Notes: a model not told the origin generated them from the sequence alone. DNA of 64,000 nt from an uncultured Mollicutes bacterium (GCA_945935945.1 CAMESA010000001.1:62001-126000); one strand, 5' to 3'; counted from the first letter of the stretch, positions 35,650 through 45,295 are shown. Program-made: numbers and translations.

Positions 35650-38600
35650 CTATAATTCATCAAGTAACATATGGTACAAGAATGTTCTCTTGTGCTTGAT
35701 GTTACTTGTTCTGATAGCTCTATTGAGTGCTTTGGTCTCAAAAATAAAACTACATTTCTTCTTGGCTCTGGTTATGCCAGTGTAAACTTGCTCTCTATTG
35801 AGCATTGTAAAATGTGAGTAGTCTACACAGTAGATTAGATAAGGGATTCCTGACCCTTGACAATTCCAACCATAAAAACCATTTTGAATGAATTGATGAG
35901 TAATTGGCATGGTAATGCAGTAGCATTGTGCTTGCACACTTTCAATGGAGGCAACGGAATCGAGTAGCACAGTGTTTGACGTCAACATTTCTAATAGTTC
36001 AACGTCTTCGTTGTGAAATGTGTTATCCTTACATAGTTCCAACAAGTCTAAACACAATCTCAAAGATGCCCTTCCTCTGCTTTTTGCCTTAGAAATTCTA
36101 TTGTTGATGGATTTACCTTTGACGCCCATTTCTTTTGCTACTCTAAATACAGTTTTGTCTAATCCCTCTATTGATTTCAAATAAAACTGTTTGTCTATTG
36201 TTTTGTCATTGCTTAATCTTTGTTTTTTAAAATGTGAAATAAAATTAATTTCTCTCTTAAAAACAGCGAGACTATTTTTATAAATATAAAGGACATAATG
36301 TTTAGTTTTTTTACCCTGTGGAGTTGTGATATCTCTAATTTTGAAGGTCGATACGATTCCAATATTTAATAACATTTGCTGAGTAGTCTTAATCATGTTT
36401 TGAGAACGTAGTTGTAGTTCAATGTGATCAACAACACCCTTTTTAACATTTACGCTTCCATCTTCAAATAAAGCTTGCAAAAAGGCTTTCACACACTCTT
36501 TATTTGACTGTAATATTTCTTTAGGAATAGATTTTTTATTTGGTTGAATACCCTCAATATTCTTTAAAAACGATAAAATATGTTTACTAGCACACTCAAC
36601 TTTCCACATGCCAAGCCCTTCTTCTTTTGTAGGGGGAATGTGGTAAATTAGGTGTTTGCAAGGGTATCCAAACAATTCTTCAACCGTTTCACAAAACAAA
36701 TCCACGACTTCTCTCCATTGTTTCCCAAAAGAAAAACCACTACCAGTTAAATATCCATCTGCACACATAAAGCCTAGAAATCTGGCAAAAGTAGGCGTCA
36801 TTTCCGTTGGAAGATTGTATATCTTGCTTCTCACGTCAATGTCTCCCACTTCATACCAATTACGAGGTAAATATTTCAATTCCCCAAAAACTTCTTGCCC
36901 CTTACTTAATATCATAGTATCCTTGTTTTTAATTTCATTTGATTGTTTAACGACTATTGTACCTTTGTCGTAATCAAAAACGTTAAATCTATGATCTTTT
37001 GTGCAAGTTATTTCGTACCCATAGTTTGTTGTTATTTTGAGACAATCATTTAACCCAGCATTGTAGAAATGGCTTGGCTTCTCCATCTCTTTACCATTGA
37101 ATACTTTTATATCACTTTCCTTCAATTCCACATAATCACCATCTAATGTATTGGTATCTAGATCAATTAATTGTTTCATCCCTTTGTTCGTGTAAATCCA
37201 TGTATCGCCTGTTAAGCACTTGTGTGTGGTGATAGCATAAGCCAAATCTATACTTCTTAACTGTTCACCGTCAAGCGTAACTTCACCAATGTTGTAGAAG
37301 TCTACAACGATGGTTTTCTCTTCCACATCTACACTAATGACTTCACCCATGTTTCCATTAAAGATATTTGGTTCAGTCTTGTAGTTATTCTTTAGGTTAA
37401 TTACCTTATCACCTTTATAAATAGTATATGTCTCTTTACCTACTCCCAACTCAATACCATTACCACGCCTACGTTTAGGTAATACAATGTCTTGAACAAG
37501 TTGATTAACTTTGTAGCATGACGTACCATTTGACTTTGTAGGCAATACAACACCCACTTGTGATATGTCTTTACACTCTTGATACATCTCTTTGAACTCT
37601 CGAATAATCAAATCAATAGAAGGTTTAGTTTCACCTTTCTCACAACTAAATCCAATCATTTTCAAGTCTTGCAATTCACCTAAAATCTCTTCACCAACCC
37701 AAGAGTCTTTGTATTGACATTTAGCTTCTGCAACACCGATTGAAAACGGAATGACACCAGACTTAGCACCTTGTCGGTGAATCTTATCAAATGTGACACA
37801 AGGTAAAATCTCACTATCAATAATATCTTTCATGATATTTCCAATTCCAATAGATTCTAATTGGTTGGTATCGCCTAGCATAACTAATTTTGATCCAGTC
37901 GGAATAGCTTCTAGTAGACTTAGGAATAAGGAAGCGTCAACCATTGAAGCTTCATCTAAAATAATCATGTTGTAATGAAGTGGATTGTTAGCATTATGCA
38001 CAAATCCTTTTTGTGGTTGATACTTCAATAGTCGGTGAATTGTATATCCATCTTGACCTGTAATATCTGATAAATTGACCGAAGCCTTGCCTGACAATGC
38101 GCATTGAGCAAATGAGTAAAATTCACCTTCAAGGCATGATAGTAAACCTGCAACAGAGCTTGATTTACCCGCACCTGCAAAGCCTCGAATAATCGTGACG
38201 TTATTCTCCATAATGGCAAAGACACCTTCTAATTGTCGTTCGGTGAATTGCCAGCCTTGTTTAGCTTCTTGACGTTTGATACGCTTTAAAGCAGTTTCTC
38301 TATCCATTTGGATATTGTTGTGACCACTTAGTAAACGTTTAATATGATAGGCAATATCTCGCTCGGTTTCATAATACTCCTTCAATGCAAAAGTATCATC
38401 TTCTGAACCTTGCATATAAATAACTTTTCCTTCTTCGACTAGCTTATCTAGTTCTTTGTCTAATAGGTTCATATCTTCCAAATTAAGTTGCTCAATAATT
38501 GCATCTTCAAGTAAACTCAATGTTGTATATGTATGCCCTTGTTCACCAATGGATTCAAGGTGATATAGAATAAATGCTCGAATAGTACGAGGATCATGTT

Positions 38601-39273
38601 CACCAATTCCTAATAATTGAGCAATTTCATCGGCTTTAGAGAAACCAATGCCTTTTACCTCTTCTGCCAATATATATGGATTCTTCATGATCTTCTCCAA
38701 TGCCACGTCAGATGATTTGTAATGTTGTGTCAACTTGTGAGCCATATTTGGTGTCAAACCAAGTTTAATCAACTCAGCATGGGCACTACCACAATCCTTA
38801 CACTCGATATATCGCTTAATCATCTTCTCGGCAGTTTTAACACCAACACCTTTGACCTGACATAAAGATTCAATATCCTCTTTATCAAATGCTTCAAATG
38901 GATCATCTAATGCTTTATACATTTCATCTATTTGACGTTCAGTTAGGAATAAACTTAGAAAATCACGTTTATCCCCATTTGTCTTTAATGGTCGATATTC
39001 TTGACTATATACAACTTCATATTGCCATTCATTGTATTTATCATTAAACACTTTCTTACCATGAACAATATAGGTTGAATTATCATCTCGCATTAAGACT
39101 TGATTCCCAATTAGACTAACTTCGCCTCTACCAAATTCAAATCCGTCTTCAGTTGCTTTCTCAACAATTTGAACTCGATTGATTTGCCAAGAACCACCCT
39201 CAACATCTTTGAGTTTGGTCGGATAGAATCGTCTAATAAATTTTACTTTAAATTTATAAATTGTATCAGACAC
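35650..39273 (-). CDS. RecD-like helicase interrupted by an intein
   Basis: The 1207-residue precursor starts at a GTG after AAGGAGAGG. The helicase part (755 residues after splicing) has helix-hairpin-helix-type repeats (VKGVGVKTAEKMI, VKGIGFSKADEIA), Walker A GFAGAGKSSS (around 361-372), Walker B ILDEASMVDAS (around 436), and motif VI YTGITRAKKKC after the intein. This is the RecD2 layout of SF1B 5'-3' helicases. The intein (residues 686-1137) is inserted in the conserved HK-x-QGS motif. The helicase probably acts in phage recombination and repair. Confidence 0.88.
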   Translation of the reverse strand: MSDTIYKFKVKFIRRFYPTKLKDVEGGSWQINRVQIVEKATEDGFEFGRGEVSLIGNQVLMRDDNSTYIVHGKKVFNDKYNEWQYEVVYSQEYRPLKTNGDKRDFLSLFLTERQIDEMYKALDDPFEAFDKEDIESLCQVKGVGVKTAEKMIKRYIECKDCGSAHAELIKLGLTPNMAHKLTQHYKSSDVALEKIMKNPYILAEEVKGIGFSKADEIAQLLGIGEHDPRTIRAFILYHLESIGEQGHTYTTLSLLEDAIIEQLNLEDMNLLDKELDKLVEEGKVIYMQGSEDDTFALKEYYETERDIAYHIKRLLSGHNNIQMDRETALKRIKRQEAKQGWQFTERQLEGVFAIMENNVTIIRGFAGAGKSSSVAGLLSCLEGEFYSFAQCALSGKASVNLSDITGQDGYTIHRLLKYQPQKGFVHNANNPLHYNMIILDEASMVDASLFLSLLEAIPTGSKLVMLGDTNQLESIGIGNIMKDIIDSEILPCVTFDKIHRQGAKSGVIPFSIGVAEAKCQYKDSWVGEEILGELQDLKMIGFSCEKGETKPSIDLIIREFKEMYQECKDISQVGVVLPTKSNGTSCYKVNQLVQDIVLPKRRRGNGIELGVGKETYTIYKGDKVINLKNNYKTEPNIFNGNMGEVISVDVEEKTIVVDFYNIGEVTLDGEQLRSIDLAYAITTHKCLTGDTWIYTNKGMKQLIDLDTNTLDGDYVELKESDIKVFNGKEMEKPSHFYNAGLNDCLKITTNYGYEITCTKDHRFNVFDYDKGTIVVKQSNEIKNKDTMILSKGQEVFGELKYLPRNWYEVGDIDVRSKIYNLPTEMTPTFARFLGFMCADGYLTGSGFSFGKQWREVVDLFCETVEELFGYPCKHLIYHIPPTKEEGLGMWKVECASKHILSFLKNIEGIQPNKKSIPKEILQSNKECVKAFLQALFEDGSVNVKKGVVDHIELQLRSQNMIKTTQQMLLNIGIVSTFKIRDITTPQGKKTKHYVLYIYKNSLAVFKREINFISHFKKQRLSNDKTIDKQFYLKSIEGLDKTVFRVAKEMGVKGKSINNRISKAKSRGRASLRLCLDLLELCKDNTFHNEDVELLEMLTSNTVLLDSVASIESVQAQCYCITMPITHQFIQNGFYGWNCQGSGIPYLIYCVDYSHFTMLNREQVYTGITRAKKKCSFIFETKALNRAIRTSNIKHKRTFLYHMLLDEL
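35863..37218 (-). mobile_element. Intein with LAGLIDADG endonuclease in the helicase
   Basis: 452 residues. Block A: CLTGDTWIYTNKGMKQLIDL with nucleophile Cys1. Block B: TCTKDHRFNVFD. Endonuclease motifs: LGFMCADGYLTG and LQALFEDGSVN. Block F: CYCITMPITHQFIQNGF. Block G: GWN followed by Cys of the extein. The penultimate residue is Trp where His is usual. Excision restores HK-CQGSG. It is inserted in a conserved helicase motif. Confidence 0.92.
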
Positions 39274-39307
39274 TCTCTCACCTCTCCTTATTAGTATTAC
39301 ATTTAGT

Positions 39308-39337
39308 ATTATATACTCTTGGGTTGTAAATTGTCAA
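39308..39337 (-). promoter_or_regulatory. Promoter of the helicase-dam operon
   Basis: TTGACA, 18 bp, TATAAT, then ACT and AAATGT. The GTG start lies about 28 bp after the inferred start site. Confidence 0.87.
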
Positions 39338-39392
39338 CTAAATGATGAATAAAATTTAAAAAGTTGAATATAATAAATATGAGCAATAAAAA

Positions 39393-39416
39393 AAGATAGA
39401 GAATAATCTCTATCTT
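39393..39416 (-). terminator. Terminator of the clpP operon
   Basis: AAGATAGAGA (39393-39402) and TCTCTATCTT (39407-39416) form a perfect stem with loop ATAA, followed on the - strand by TTTTTATT. It overlaps the stop of the last gene. Confidence 0.85.
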
Positions 39417-39675
39417 ACTCACAATCAATAGCACTACTCATATCAATCCATGAAATAAACTCATTTAATTCAAAATCATATTTCTCAATAGATCGAATCT
39501 CTCCACCCACATAATACTGCAACATTACGTCATATTCATCCTTGTAGGCTTGACCTTGTTTCTCCATCACTTGATATAAAAATTCAATATTTAATGGAGT
39601 GATAGCAGACAACACCACAGTTCCTCCATCCATATTAAACTTCTCTTTCGCAATTAAAACAAATACTTCATTCAT
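39415..39675 (-). CDS. Hypothetical 86-residue protein
   Basis: This protein (MNEVFVLIAKEKFNMDGGTV…) has an alternating beta and helix pattern with an acidic C-terminus. I recognise no motif. It closes the clpP operon. The ribosome site is AAGGAGAGATACAT, the recurring arrangement in this strand. The terminator overlaps its stop codon. Confidence 0.6.
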   Translation of the reverse strand: MNEVFVLIAKEKFNMDGGTVVLSAITPLNIEFLYQVMEKQGQAYKDEYDVMLQYYVGGEIRSIEKYDFELNEFISWIDMSSAIDCE

Positions 39676-39700
39676 ATGTATCTCTCCTTGATTAACTCTT

Positions 39701-39871
39701 TTATTTACAATATTGAGTATAAACTTCTAGTGGCTCATTCTCATAGATATACTCACAAGCCTTATTAAGAATCTCTGTTTGTTGTTCTGTTGGTTGCATT
39801 GCTTCAGCACCCATATACACTCCTCCTAGAAAGACACAGACACACAATACACCAGTCAAAATAGCTTCCAT
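39701..39871 (-). CDS. Small membrane or lipoprotein-like protein (56 residues)
   Basis: The frame reads MEAILTGVLCVCVFLGGVYM and continues to a polar, acidic tail ending VYTQYCK. Residues 3-20 form a hydrophobic segment with Cys at 10 and 12, compatible with a membrane anchor. AAGGGG lies 10 bases before the ATG. It lies between the 86-residue and the 185-residue genes of the clpP operon. No homology is claimed. Confidence 0.65.
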   Translation of the reverse strand: MEAILTGVLCVCVFLGGVYMGAEAMQPTEQQTEILNKACEYIYENEPLEVYTQYCK

Positions 39872-39884
39872 TACATTCAACCCC

Positions 39885-40442
39885 TTAACGATTTAATAAT
39901 TGTTTAACGCCAGACATTTTCACTTGTGCTTCAAGTTCCAATTCTTTCAACTTGATTTGCTTGTCAATCATAACCATTTCATGCTCTTTCATTAATTCAT
40001 AAGTAGCAACTTCAAAGGCTTGTTTGTTAGTAAGACCGGTATTCACTAAAGCTATATATTTACCACAGATTTCGGATACACTATCAATACCTTTTACAAC
40101 TAAATCAGGTTGGAATGAGTAGAAATCATTCATATCAACCATCTTAATAGGGTCAAGTACAATCGGTTGAGTATTTGGTTTAGATTCTTCAATCTCTTCT
40201 TCAAAATCTTCATCTTCCATTGTTTCTACAAGCTCATCAAACTTGGCTAAGATATTGGCTAAACCTTCTTCACCAATCTTATCAACGATAGCATCTAACA
40301 CTGGATGTAATTCTTTATCATTTAACTCTTCACTCATTACCATAAATTCTAAATATGTCATACCTGTTAAGTCAATTTCATTTCCTTTGACAGTTACCTT
40401 AATTCCTTCTAATTCTTTAATTACATCGTTTAATTTTACCAT
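39885..40442 (-). CDS. Hypothetical 185-residue acidic protein
   Basis: Two helical halves (residues about 25-80 and 120-180) are joined by an acidic stretch (MEDEDFEEEIEESKPNTQP). No known motif is seen. It has no signal peptide or membrane segment. The gene is in the operon with the ClpP-like protease, after the 66-residue gene. Ribosome site AAAGGAGAGAATACAC. Function unknown. Confidence 0.65.
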   Translation of the reverse strand: MVKLNDVIKELEGIKVTVKGNEIDLTGMTYLEFMVMSEELNDKELHPVLDAIVDKIGEEGLANILAKFDELVETMEDEDFEEEIEESKPNTQPIVLDPIKMVDMNDFYSFQPDLVVKGIDSVSEICGKYIALVNTGLTNKQAFEVATYELMKEHEMVMIDKQIKLKELELEAQVKMSGVKQLLNR

Positions 40443-40460
40443 GTGTATTCTCTCCTTTGA

Positions 40461-40661
40461 TTACATTTCAATAGTTCTGTCTTGCATTGCATAGTAAGCT
40501 TCTCCATACTGCTCATATGCTTTCTCATCCGCTTTCATTTGTTTACAAAAATAAATTGTTCGTTTAATCAATTGTTTTTTGAATAACATATGTAGATATC
40601 CATGACCAGTGAATTTCTTACTCTCTTTGACAAACCAAAACGCATCTTTAATTGTTTGCAT
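40461..40661 (-). CDS. Small basic hypothetical protein
   Basis: The start is taken as the ATG at 40661 (66 residues), because TAGGAGAATGTAT precedes it. The frame extends upstream into the clpP gene. The protein is aromatic and basic (DAFWFVKESKKFTGHGYLHM, LFKKQLIKRTIYFCKQMKAD). I recognise no family. It lies 17 bp after the clpP-like gene. Confidence 0.55.
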   Translation of the reverse strand: MQTIKDAFWFVKESKKFTGHGYLHMLFKKQLIKRTIYFCKQMKADEKAYEQYGEAYYAMQDRTIEM

Positions 40662-40677
40662 ATACATTCTCCTACCT

Positions 40678-41280
40678 CTATAAATTAACAATCTTATGTG
40701 CAATACCTTTGTCAACACACTCTTGAGCATTATACCAAATATCTGTGTTAGTTACATAAGGTCGTGCAATTTCTTCCTCTGTCATGTTTGTATTTGCTCG
40801 TAGGTAGTCATTGATTTTGCTTTCTAACATCTTAGTGAATCTCAAGTCAACTTCCATTTCTCGCACAGTCCCTCGTGTCATTGATGAGCCTTGGTGATTT
40901 AGCAAGAAAGCAAACTCACTAACCGTTCGATGATTACCACCACAAAATAGTACAAAGCCACACGATGCCGCCATAGAATTACAATGAGTATGCACTGTAT
41001 AGCCAATCTCTTTTAGCTTTTCAATTACTTCAAGTAGTGAGAATAGGGCTAAGATAGAACCACCCTCAGTGCATAATGTCAATCGGATGTATAACTCATC
41101 TTTTGGAGTATTCATTAGATTGTCATATGTACGAACCTTATCTAGTAGATCGATAATCTCATAGCAATACTCACGAGTAAATGCTTTATTGAAATGAATA
41201 TTTCGTGTTTCCAATACTTGCACAATATCATTTGTCACAACTTGTTGCATAGGCATTGGGTTGTTCTTTGTGTTGTTCAT
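40678..41280 (-). CDS. ClpP-like serine protease
   Basis: This 200-residue protein has the ClpP/crotonase protease fold signature. TLCTEGGSILALFSLLEVI forms the substrate groove, HCNSMAASCGFVLFCGG carries the nucleophile Ser, and FLLNHQGSSMTRG the catalytic His. An Asp is expected further on (near 150-170). The start is ATG 41280, 8 bases after AGGGG; a GTG at 41289 is possible. Phage ClpP-like proteins often act in capsid maturation, but this one is in the early operon, so it may act on host or phage regulators. Role uncertain. Confidence 0.8.
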   Translation of the reverse strand: MNNTKNNPMPMQQVVTNDIVQVLETRNIHFNKAFTREYCYEIIDLLDKVRTYDNLMNTPKDELYIRLTLCTEGGSILALFSLLEVIEKLKEIGYTVHTHCNSMAASCGFVLFCGGNHRTVSEFAFLLNHQGSSMTRGTVREMEVDLRFTKMLESKINDYLRANTNMTEEEIARPYVTNTDIWYNAQECVDKGIAHKIVNL

Positions 41281-41285
41281 ATCTC

Positions 41286-41495
41286 TCACCCCTTGAATGC
41301 TTTCATTTTGAAGTCACCATGTCGTTTCATATTGCCTTGAGTCATGGTCTCGTAATAATTATTGTTAAATGTCAGGTCTTTCTCAACATTGGCTTTATTG
41401 CGTTTGTATGTATTTATTACTTTGTTTACTACATAGGTTTGACATTTTGAATGACAACCTACATAACGTTTAGTGCAATCTTTGCAACACTTCAT
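41286..41495 (-). CDS. Cys-rich small protein
   Basis: This 69-residue protein starts MKCCKDCTKRYVGCHSKCQTY, a six-residue Cys/His cluster probably binding zinc. The rest is basic. It is the first gene after the promoter at 41533-41561 and follows AGGAGAGAAGTAAA. The start of clpP overlaps or abuts its end. It may bind nucleic acid or host protein. Function unknown. Confidence 0.65.
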   Translation of the reverse strand: MKCCKDCTKRYVGCHSKCQTYVVNKVINTYKRNKANVEKDLTFNNNYYETMTQGNMKRHGDFKMKAFKG

Positions 41496-41532
41496 TTTAC
41501 TTCTCTCCTTATCTCTCTTGACTACATTTACT

Positions 41533-41561
41533 ATTTTATACTAGAGATTGACAAAAGTCAA
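41533..41561 (-). promoter_or_regulatory. Promoter of the clpP operon
   Basis: TTGACT, 17 bp, TAAAAT, then AGT and AAATGT. Confidence 0.85.
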
Positions 41562-41615
41562 CCTCCAATATATAAAAAGTTTAAAGCTATGTATTATGTT
41601 TAATAGTTATATGTA

Positions 41616-42395
41616 TTATCCGACCTTTAGCCCATTTTTAGTTAATCTATCCTCTGCAAAATCACACTGGTCTTTGGATAGTTCTGTTCCTAGGTAATTC
41701 ATTGATAAATTCTGACAAGCTACTGCTGTTGTTCCTGTACCCATAAACGGGTCATACACAACATCTCCTTGTTTTGCGTAAATGCCTAAAATCTTTTCGC
41801 ACAATTCACTTGAATAGGTTGCTTTATTTAATTTGCAAGTACCGTCATTGTTTTTTGCTTCAACAAAGTTGAATACATTTTCATAGTAGGCTTGACCTGT
41901 TTTTGAATAACTCTTAACTTGCTTATTACAATTGAACGTTTTAAATTCATCTTTTCGGCAAAATACAAATACGTGTTCCACAATGCGAGTTAACTTATTC
42001 TTACTAACGTTGTTTGGTAAAGCCGATTTCTTTTTCCAAATAATATCGTCCGCGACAATCCAATTGGTATTACGCATAATATCTGAAATAACGTGCCACA
42101 TCATATGTGTGTTTTCAGAAGAATATGATAGGTTATAAAGCACGCATCCATTTTCTTTTACAGCTCCATCCAACTTTTTAAATAACTCAATTGTAAAGCT
42201 GATATAATCCTCCTCGGTTTCAAACTCTTGGTAAACGTCATATCTTCGCTCATGGTTTTTCATAGCTCTTTCCTTGTCTCCGCTATGTTTTCGCTCCGTT
42301 CCGTAAGGTGGCGATGTCATCACCACGTCAATCATCTTGTCACACTTTTCCAAGAACTCTAAGCAATCCATATTATAAATCTTATTTAATTCCAT
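41616..42395 (-). CDS. DNA methyltransferase, beta class
   Basis: This 259-residue enzyme has its catalytic motif first (VVMTSPPYGTERKH, around residue 26-39) and the SAM-binding motif last (DPFMGTGTTAVACQN, around 218), the beta-class order. SPPY suits N4-cytosine or N6-adenine methylation; the target is unknown. It is alone behind its own promoter at 42435-42463. No restriction enzyme gene lies next to it, so it is probably a protective modification. Confidence 0.85.
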   Translation of the reverse strand: MELNKIYNMDCLEFLEKCDKMIDVVMTSPPYGTERKHSGDKERAMKNHERRYDVYQEFETEEDYISFTIELFKKLDGAVKENGCVLYNLSYSSENTHMMWHVISDIMRNTNWIVADDIIWKKKSALPNNVSKNKLTRIVEHVFVFCRKDEFKTFNCNKQVKSYSKTGQAYYENVFNFVEAKNNDGTCKLNKATYSSELCEKILGIYAKQGDVVYDPFMGTGTTAVACQNLSMNYLGTELSKDQCDFAEDRLTKNGLKVG

Positions 42396-42434
42396 AATTC
42401 TCTCTCCTTTTTATGACTAATAATTACATTTACT

Positions 42435-42463
42435 ATTATATACTCTAGGTTGATAAATGTCAA
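42435..42463 (-). promoter_or_regulatory. Promoter of the methyltransferase at 41616
   Basis: TTGACA, 17 bp, TATAAT, then AGT and AAATGT. Confidence 0.9.
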
Positions 42464-42478
42464 CCGAAATTGAGAATT

Positions 42479-45295
42479 TTATTCATCGATTAATTGTCTC
42501 TCTTCTACAATACCAACGATGCCATCTTCATATACGTTATCAATCTTGTAAATTGTATGTGAATATAGTGAGTTTTTGTAATTCTTGCATCTGAAAATAT
42601 CACCATCTCTATACCCATGTGCAAACAACAATGTTCCTTTTTTTAGCCAAGATCCGTCAACAACAACATTCTTACCAGTTTCTTCGTCTTTGAAAGATAT
42701 GTTTCTGTCATAGTGAGAAAAAGCGCCTTTCCCTATCTTTACTAAAACAACGCCTTGCTCTGTTAAAAGTCTTACAGAATCCCAGTTTTTAACTTTCTCA
42801 AGAACAACTCCACAGATTCTATGCAATTCAAACTTGGGAATATGTCGTGTCTCGCCAGTTTGTTTGTCGATACGCTCCCACATATCAACCACGTTTGGAA
42901 CTTCAGCCATTGAGAAAAAGTCCTCAATTCCGTATAGCTCTTTGTTAATGTGAGCTAATTCATGGTCACTATGATACATGGCTAGACTTTCAAATTCCCA
43001 AGTTGCTTGTGACCCCTGCATATGGACATTTTTAACGTCTGTAAACAATGATTCATTGTAGGCTTGTAATAAGTCATCACTACGCATAAAATCCAATAGA
43101 CGGGCAATCTTGCGTTTGTAGACACCTTCAAACGAGTCTTTACTCGTAGCACCACTTTCAACCCAAATGGCATTTGGATAGTAGTCGCCATTGTCTTCCA
43201 CATACTCCCAATGTTTCCCTTGTTGCAATTCTGGAAACATATTAAAGAAAGCATCAACAACCTCTTGTGTATCTACCTCATCTACTCCGTCTAGTAAATA
43301 CCACTTTTTAGACTTTGTGACTTTATATCCATTTTCTTTGTGGAATGGTAGATCGCCATCATTGGCTTTCTTACCTTGACGTAAGTATTCTCTAAAATCA
43401 TAGTACATTAATTCATCATCATAATCACTAGGGATCAACCCACGATTGATTAATTGATCTAAATTAGATGTGGTGATTGATTTCTTATCTGGGTATTCCA
43501 TATGTAGATATTCTTCCAACACTTCTTGACGAGTCTTGTTAGGCTCAACAGTATCGAATGCCCCACCTTTAATTAAGTTAATCATTTGTTCTTTACTGAT
43601 TAATGCTTTCTTTTGAACCTTACCATCCTTGGTTTTAACCTCTTGTTTAACCAAATGCAATCTATCATGAAAATCTTTCATTGAAGCATATGGTCGATTA
43701 GCCATGATAATTTCAGCAGTCTTGTTGTTAATTGATGAAATACCTTTTAGACCATAGATGATAGAGTTGGTTGATTCATCTGGTTTGAATCCAACAATAG
43801 CTTTATTAATGTCTGGCAAGGAAATGTCTACACCTTGTTTTTGAAGTGTTGCAATAGCTCCACCCATTGCTCCAAAGTTTGTCATCTTCTCTTTACCTTC
43901 TTCATCATCTTCTTCCGTATCTTGCTCAACAGTTCCACTCTCTGTTAGTAACACAGATGTGTTCCAATAAATAGGTGGATAAGATGTAATCAATTCAAGC
44001 TCCTGAACTAAAATCATTGAATATCCAATGGTATGTAGGATTGAGAAAGCGTACCCAAACTGCATACTAAACTGAACATTCCAAATATAGTCTAAGAACA
44101 CTTTGCGAGTGCCTAATTGCTCTCCACACTCGTAAAATAGCTTCTTAGCTTTCTCTAATACATTTGCCTTCTTCTTGGCAATCGCTTTGCGAGCAATGTT
44201 TGAGCGTGGTACGTCAAAATTGGCAACTTGTGGGTCTTGTGTTAGTAACATTAATCCCTCTTGTGAAGATAATGTTCCACAGTCTTTGTCTAAATGCTTA
44301 TGCAAAATAGCTCGTTCTTCTTCATTTAACCCATAAGTAATCATCTCTTGTTCCCACTGTTCGGGATTATCACGTAGGCGAACATATCTATCACTAGGTT
44401 GTTCTCCATCTGACATAAGACGCATGAGAGAGTTTGTATTGGCTAATTCAAGCAATGATTGAGGTTTGATTCTGTGTAGTACCTTTTGCGACACAGGAGT
44501 ATCAAATTGGAAAGCATTTAATAATAACCCGTCACCCAATGCTTTATAATATTTCGGATTGTCATAATCTAAATTGTTTGGATGAATACTTGCTCTATAT
44601 GTATCTCGTAGATTGCCTTTCCACTCAATGTGACCATGCTCAACCAATAGTTCCATTGTGTTCTGAATTAGTGACATCCCCTCTGTGACTAAGAAATCAT
44701 ACTTAAGACCTCCGCACATCTCACAATCACCTAGGTCAAATTGAGTTGTGATCTCGCCGTTTGGTGATTTCATTAAAGCACAGCAATCAACAATATCTTT
44801 GTGTGGAATAACACCTGCTGCGTGAGAAGATCGACCAGAAATCAATCCCTCAACCCCTAGAGCTACATCAATTAATGTTGGGTATCTGTCCACTTGTCGA
44901 ACAAACTCAGCGATAGGAGCTAAACCTTTATCTTCGTTACCATAGTAGCAATCATGCAAACTTCGTACTGCTCCTCGGTCTGTTGGAATTAGAGATGATA
45001 AATATAAACGCTCATCAACTCCAAGACCTAAGCCACGACAAGCTGTTTGTAATGCACTTTTGCTTGTTTCCGTCTTATATGTTCCAACTCGTACCAAATC
45101 CCCATCAATCGACTTCATATAGTCACGACATTTATTGAATACAAGATTACGTTTATGAGATGGAATATCTATATCAATATCCGGCAATTCAACCTTGTTG
45201 CGTTCAATAAACCTCCAATGAGGCATATCGACTGGCATTTCTAGCGGATTTAATTGCACAATTTCAAGCAAATAATTAATTAAAACAAGTTCTCC
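42479..45295 (-). CDS. DNA polymerase III alpha subunit, exon 2
   Basis: This exon gives 938 residues. It begins GELVLINYLLEIVQLNPLEM, directly continuing RGSAA of exon 1 to give RGSAAGELV, as in the DnaE family. PDIDIDIP (around residue 37) holds catalytic aspartates. The fingers region includes SGRSSHAAGVIPHKD, the tandem helix-hairpin-helix follows (YGLKGISSINNKTAEIIMAN), and the C-terminus is an OB-like domain. This is the replicative polymerase. The frame starting with TTG at 45298 is intronic. Confidence 0.9.
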   Translation of the reverse strand, partial: GELVLINYLLEIVQLNPLEMPVDMPHWRFIERNKVELPDIDIDIPSHKRNLVFNKCRDYMKSIDGDLVRVGTYKTETSKSALQTACRGLGLGVDERLYLSSLIPTDRGAVRSLHDCYYGNEDKGLAPIAEFVRQVDRYPTLIDVALGVEGLISGRSSHAAGVIPHKDIVDCCALMKSPNGEITTQFDLGDCEMCGGLKYDFLVTEGMSLIQNTMELLVEHGHIEWKGNLRDTYRASIHPNNLDYDNPKYYKALGDGLLLNAFQFDTPVSQKVLHRIKPQSLLELANTNSLMRLMSDGEQPSDRYVRLRDNPEQWEQEMITYGLNEEERAILHKHLDKDCGTLSSQEGLMLLTQDPQVANFDVPRSNIARKAIAKKKANVLEKAKKLFYECGEQLGTRKVFLDYIWNVQFSMQFGYAFSILHTIGYSMILVQELELITSYPPIYWNTSVLLTESGTVEQDTEEDDEEGKEKMTNFGAMGGAIATLQKQGVDISLPDINKAIVGFKPDESTNSIIYGLKGISSINNKTAEIIMANRPYASMKDFHDRLHLVKQEVKTKDGKVQKKALISKEQMINLIKGGAFDTVEPNKTRQEVLEEYLHMEYPDKKSITTSNLDQLINRGLIPSDYDDELMYYDFREYLRQGKKANDGDLPFHKENGYKVTKSKKWYLLDGVDEVDTQEVVDAFFNMFPELQQGKHWEYVEDNGDYYPNAIWVESGATSKDSFEGVYKRKIARLLDFMRSDDLLQAYNESLFTDVKNVHMQGSQATWEFESLAMYHSDHELAHINKELYGIEDFFSMAEVPNVVDMWERIDKQTGETRHIPKFELHRICGVVLEKVKNWDSVRLLTEQGVVLVKIGKGAFSHYDRNISFKDEETGKNVVVDGSWLKKGTLLFAHGYRDGDIFRCKNYKNSLYSHTIYKIDNVYEDGIVGIVEERQLIDE

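Noticed and set aside
36656..36973. 105-codon + strand frame over the intein
   Set aside because: Antisense shadow of the intein; no start signal.
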